The position numbers and the translations under genes are program-made. A DNA stretch of 64,000 bases, taken from the NCBI GenBank assembly GCA_020746105.1, contig CM036624.1, positions 28,790,084-28,854,083 of the forward strand. Direction: 5' to 3'. Positions within the stretch are counted from its first letter, which is position 1. Every line of letters starts with the position of its first letter. Below the pieces are notes generated by a model that did not search any database, was not told the origin of the DNA, and was given only the letters and a program-made list of their open reading frames with translations. Source of the DNA: Trogon surrucura. Taxonomy: Eukaryota > Chordata > Aves > Trogoniformes > Trogonidae. This document shows, piece after piece, positions 59,190-64,000 of this stretch.

Positions 59190-59744
59190 TTTCAGCTGGG
59201 GTGAAGTTAATTTTCTTTCTAGTAGCTTGTACAGTGCTGTGTTTTGGATTTAGGGTGAAAATAATGTTGATAACACAGGGATGTTTTCATTGTTGCTGAG
59301 CAGTGCTTACACTAAGTCAAGGTCCTTTCAGCTTCTCATGCTGCCCTGCCAGGGAGGAGACTGGGGGTGCACAGGAAGCTTGGGAGGGCACACAGTTGGA
59401 ACAGCTCACCCCAACTGACCACAGGGATGTTCCAGACCATATGACATCATGCCGAACAATAAAACTGGGGGAAGTTGCCCGGGGGGATGCCCCACTCCTT
59501 GGGGACTGGCTGGGCATCATTCAGCAGGTGGTGAGCAATTGCATTGTGCATCACTTTTTCTTTTATATTCTTTTAACATTATTATTATTTTCCTTTTTTT
59601 TTTTTTTCCCCCCTGTCCTGTTAAACTGTGTTTATCTCAACCTGGGAGTTTTACCATTTTTCCCAATTCTCTCCCCCATTCCACTGTGGGGGAGTGAGCG
59701 AACTCTGTGTGGTGTTTAGCTGCCTGCTGGGTTAAACCACAGCA
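59186..59744 (+). mobile_element. Solo LTR of an avian endogenous retrovirus
   Basis: The plus-strand LTR runs from about TGGGTTTCAGCTGGGG to GTTAAACCACAGCA. Inside are the blocks AGTGCTGTGTTTTGGATT, TTGCTGAGCAGTGCTTACAC and CATATGACATCATG, a TATA-like AATAAAACTGGG and a T-rich stretch. These blocks match the layout of the LTR in VTG2 intron 22, so the two are related families. No internal viral genes are present. The 5' boundary is uncertain, and a GAGGGT at 59,165-59,170 matches the right flank at 59,745-59,750. Confidence 0.82.
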
Positions 59745-59924
59745 GAGGGTTATATTTGACCAGATAATTCAAATACAAACACGAACATAACACTGCTATA
59801 AAATAAAAACAACAAAGACTATATTCCACCACCTGTGAAAAAATTATCATTATTATTACTACTACTAACAATGTCACCCCAGAATTTTGTCAATATAAGG
59901 AGTGATAATTCTAGAGGCCATTAC

Positions 59925-60079
59925 CCAGCTTTCAGTGAGCTCAGGTCCATTTCCATGGCAACAGGAGATGCAGCCATCCACAAAGTTTTCAGAAGGCTGT
60001 GACGTTCAGCTCCTGTGCCGAGCATGGCCAGTGGCAGACCAACAGCAGCAATCCACACATTTTTAGGAACTATTCTCCA
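59925..60079 (-). other. Exon-like open segment (unassigned)
   Basis: This 155-bp minus-strand segment has acceptor ACACTGCAG and donor GG|GTAATG. The open frame reads WRIVPKNVWIAAVGLPLAML, then GTGAERHSLLKTLWMAASPV and on to SSLKAG. The protein is not recognised. Its phase-2 end fits the segment at 53,992-54,088. It could be chance. Confidence 0.2.
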
Positions 60080-63000
60080 CTGCAGTGTTTTTAGCTAAAT
60101 AAAACAGAACAATAAATATCCTAATAAAGGGCTGAGGGACTTGGTTTTTTTTGTTGTACAACTTATCTTTTTTAAGATTTCATAAAATCAACCTTTTTAA
60201 GGAATGTTTATTGACTAGGAAATTGAAATACATGCATTTTAATTACAGCATAAGCCTTCGCAGTCAGAAACTTTACCTGATAATATTTTAACTTTTTTTT
60301 TTTTTTTAAATTAAGTGCTTTCTCCCTTTCTTCTTAGCTCTGACTTGCTCCTGGCCTTTGGCAGGGGACAACAACCCATGTAACACTGTGCATACAAAGT
60401 GCAAGGTGCAGTTGTTTGGCCAGGTTTATACACTGGGATGTCACGACTAACAGTAGTTTGTAGCCTGATGATGTGATGAGTCAGATGGTCTAAGGAAGAA
60501 TTTGTTCAATTTAATAAAAGTCTGTAGGAGAAAAATACTCAGACCTCTAGAAGACTGGTAGGTGTTCAACTAATGTAAGAGTCAGCACAGCCACCTGAGG
60601 TGCACACTCTGCACATGCTGTTTACGGGCTGAAGAGCAGCTGGATGTAGTTGTGGCTCTTGCAGCCGTGGCTGCCCTCAGGGGTATGTCCTGTCCCTTCC
60701 CTGACGGCTGCCATAGCTCACGGTCCTGCGTATTAACCCAAGCTGAAACTCTTCAAGGTCTAGGTTAACACACCAGGCTGTAACATGGGGTGGCTGGGGT
60801 GGAGCTGTACATCCCCTTCAGCCACATCTCCCACGTAGGGCATTCGTCCATGGCATGGGCCCGGTCACCTGGGGCCTGCTGTTTCACCACTCAGTAAAAC
60901 CCTGCCTGCAAACTGCAGCCATGAGCCGTGATGGCACTGCTCTTTGCCAGAACGCTTCTGGCACACTTACACATTCCCCAGCTGCCACGGCATGGCAGTG
61001 ATTGAGGGCGCCAAGCACGCAACAAGCAATCAATGGGTTAGGCAGCTTTATGCTCCTAACAGGATTTCATGCTTGCACAAGTGCCAGAAACACAGCACAG
61101 CCTGCCCCTGCTTTCAGCGTATTGACTTAAAAGAAACTAACTAGAAAAGTACATGGGGAGGGTGGCATAATACTGTGCAGCGTATGGATGTTTTGGTTTG
61201 CCATGCCCAAATTCTCTGTAGCATAAATAGACTCATTTCCCAGTGACATCAAGAGATGCTGTCTTATATTACTCCACATTGAAATCTAAAAGTGGATCAT
61301 GATCACTTCCAACATTATCAAACAAAAACTAGTTGTTGAAAGCCATGCCTATAACAGCTCTAGCATATGCTGTGAATCTTTCCCTGAAAACTGATTTTTC
61401 TCTCATTGCATTGACTGTCCTCTGATTCAGCAGAAGGTTACTAATACAGAGAACGTGCCTTTTCCAAAACCACGCATCAAGAAATAACTCAATTGTGGCT
61501 TGCAGCTTGGTCCAAACGATGCCAGAGCTGCCCTACACTCTGCTCTCCAAGAGCACGCATGGTCGGATTTGGTTCATGGTAGACATCCACTACCCCCTCC
61601 AGCAGATAGCTGTGCGTGACGTCACTGACCTGCAAGCACATTCAGGGGATGCAGGGCCATGTTGACCACTTTTGTACAATTGGCACTGCCTCTGTTCCTC
61701 CAGTTATTCATGTTCTGCCTCCATGTTTGCTCCTCTGGCATGGGCAGTCTCCCCAGGGTGCTGAGGCCAAGCTGGCAGGGAGACACAACAGCGTTTGGCC
61801 CCAGAAAGCTCTGCTGCACAGCTTGGCTGCAGCTCAGCCTTACCATCAGACCTCAGCATGAACGCACATGTTTTTTCATGGCAGAAGGAAGTTTCTCCAG
61901 GAAATGCCACACACAGGCATTCGTATTTTGAGCAGGCAGCTTTTCCCATGGAGTAAGAGGGAAGCCACATCAGCTGTCAGTGCAACACCCTTTGGACTAA
62001 TGCTTTTCAAGTGGCCTGCTGTGTTGAATCCCTAACTGCACTAATGGGGAAGCAGGGAAAGTCATAGTGAAAGGGTCATTTAAAATTAAACTGAACAAAG
62101 TGCTTCGAAATACACTGCTGGGAACAGCTCTGCCCCAGAGGTCCTATGCCCATTTTAATCTCCAAGAGCACTTGCGTTACCTTTGGTGGGCAAACCCAGA
62201 CCCACATCACCCAGGGCTATGGAGAGCAGCAAGAAGACAGCTCTGCAACACCAGTGCCCACACTCTCCCAGGGTGCAAGAGAGGTTTGCTGCACTGGCAC
62301 CCTCTCCTTCCAGGGTGCTTCATCCCATTCCACTCTACCTGTGAGGTGCTGGTGAAAGAGCGAGGCACTCTGGGACTCCCCACTCCTGGTCCTGGTTCTG
62401 AGGAGATGACCATTAACAACTCTGCCTTTGCTTTTTCTACAGCAGTTGCTACCGGCACTCATGAATCTCTGCAGATTTCCCAGTACAGCGTTGCACTAGC
62501 AGTGCTCTCAGCCCTGAAAGAAAGGTTTGTGAACTATGTCACTTCTTCATGCCAAAATCCTGCAAATAAACAGGCAAACCTCTTATTTCCTAATGTATTC
62601 AACCCTGACAATTATTAACTGAATGTCTGCTATTTTTAGTATCTGTTTTAAGCTGTTTTCTGTAATTGTTCTGCCCGAAATTGGAGTGTATAGGCGCACA
62701 TCTTGCTTTATGGTCCTGAGGTAATTTTTAATTGATGAGTGGCCTTAGCACTCACCAGATGCTCGGAGCTATCTTTTAATAATAATCCAGGTTATTTCTG
62801 TATCTCCCTTTCTGTAACTGCCTGGTATTCATTTCCATAACTTTTTCTTTTTTTAAACTTGGGCAAAGAAAGAAGCAGGACCCAGCTCCTGCAGACTTGT
62901 GCTTTGGCTAAAACATCAGTAGTTATTGAGATGCAGTGACCAACCTGTGTTTTGTTGCTGGTAAAAGTAACTGAGGGGAAGGGGATATGGAGTTTTTTGT

Positions 63001-64000
63001 GCTATGGTTACCATAGATTTATTTAAAAGGTATTTCATTCCAGGAAAGCAAACATTAAAAAATTACAGAAAATCAGGAGTCTTTCACATTTTTCTCCAGT
63101 TACTCTTGCTCCTGTTTATAACTGCAAATATTTATATGTGAGCCAGCATAGTTTATCCTTCATGCCTTCTAAACAGCAGTGTTACTTGCAGATCTTTAGC
63201 CTCGCTCACACAGAGACCTCAGCCTGCTTCAGGAAAAAAAATATTACCTATTAACCCTTTCAAGAAGGACAGGAACTGTAACCATATTACCTGCAGATAA
63301 CACAGCTCAAGGCTGGCAGTGGAACCAGAAGTGAAGTTTGGGAACAGTAGTTGTGAGGGCGTGTGCTGCGACTGCCGGTTTGCCTTCCTCCCACCTCATC
63401 CTGCAAAACAAGGGTGAAAACGTTACAGCCCCAGCCAGGTACCTGCAATAACACAAAAAAGCCTCAGAACACAGCACTGGAAGAAGCCTAAGATTATTCT
63501 AAATTGATATACCTAACCATACCTCCCAGTTTGTCCAGAAAGTTCAACCCAGTGTCCTGGATGTGGCCTCCCACCGTCAAGCAAAACAAGATACCTGTCC
63601 CCATGCTGCTGGTACAATCGTCTTACTAGATTATCTCAGAACAAGATTTGTATTTCTTTTCTGTGCTTGCAGCAGCCCAACGCTAGTGTTTTATGTCTGA
63701 TATGTGACCCAGTATCCTTCACTAATTTGTTTCTGTGATAGCCATTTCTACTTTTGCACTTGATTCTTCTTCCAAATGCAAGGCCTTCCTCATCTTTTCA
63801 TTATCCTCCTCTAGATGATGTGCCCCAAAGCTGTTGGGGTGGCTGAGAACAGGCAGGAATCCAAGTCAAAGAGGAGAAGGGTAGGAGAGGAGGGAAAGTG
63901 CTGCCTGGAAGTATGGTGATAGGACAGAAAAAGCAGAGTCTGATGGAAAAAAATCAGAAGAGGAAAAAGAAAGCTTATAGAAGTAATAAAAAGCATGTCA
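60080..64000. other. Intergenic to the right edge
   Basis: No gene was recognised. The stretch from about 60,560 to 62,450 is GC-richer and carries several overlapping open frames on both strands. None resembles a family I know (in particular not LPAR3, which follows SSX2IP in mammals). Confidence 0.55.

Noticed and set aside
59303..59719. A 138-codon plus-strand open frame.
   Set aside because: It lies within the solo LTR and has no retroviral protein similarity.
61560..61640. An exon-like minus-strand segment following TGCTTGCAG, with a frame open for about 45 codons.
   Set aside because: The frame ends in a stop without a convincing donor, and the plus strand is open too. No family was recognised.
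62067..62618. A 183-codon plus-strand open frame.
   Set aside because: No recognisable domain, low-complexity Thr/His/Pro composition, and overlapping open frames on the other strand. It is consistent with chance.

Overview
The window is a stretch of bird nuclear genome. The evidence is multi-exon genes with GT-AG introns, a vitellogenin with a long poly-serine phosvitin domain, CR1 retrotransposon tails ending in the avian ATTCTRTGAT repeat, avian-type solo LTRs and a CR1-tailed SINE fragment. Both protein genes that can be identified lie on the minus strand in the order (plus-strand coordinates) VTG2 - SSX2IP. This is the known avian neighbourhood of the vitellogenin II gene.

Positions 1-19,883 hold VTG2 (vitellogenin II, the major egg-yolk precursor). 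Thirty-one exons can be placed with canonical splice sites and consistent phases, giving about 1,719 codons. The last few exons, which carry most of the von Willebrand D domain, lie beyond the left edge. Upstream, from 19,884 to about 20,701, is a compact liver/oestrogen promoter: a 13-nt leader, a TATA-like box, a PAR-bZIP (VBP) site, an imperfect oestrogen response element (ERE) and a perfect palindromic ERE. A CR1 fragment of about 172 bp sits between the two EREs and pushes the perfect one about 170 bp away from the promoter.

Positions about 20.7-24.4 kb are intergenic, with a second CR1 fragment. Positions 24,425 to about 48.2 kb hold SSX2IP (afadin- and alpha-actinin-binding protein, a centriolar-satellite and adherens-junction coiled-coil protein). 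Thirteen coding exons can be placed, followed by a 3' UTR with a good poly(A) signal. Upstream is a long 5' UTR intron ending in a CpG island (about 47.64-48.36 kb). One intron boundary (coding exons 11/12) does not resolve cleanly.

Positions 48.4-64 kb are mostly intergenic, with no protein gene I can name. This part contains a second, related solo LTR (about 59.17-59.74 kb), a CR1-tailed tRNA-derived SINE remnant (about 54.64-54.78 kb), an exact 78-bp duplication whose copies lie exactly 2,200 bp apart, and two exon-like open segments whose splice phases happen to be compatible. No tRNA, rRNA, CRISPR or prokaryotic features are present.

The two genes are not functionally linked. VTG2 is a hormone-induced liver gene, whereas SSX2IP has a CpG-island promoter of the housekeeping type. 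The most interesting observations concern how mobile elements have altered the VTG2 control region and introns, and how the phosvitin serine tract has been rebuilt from AGY triplets and Lys-Gly-Ser units. I found no clearly new biological system.
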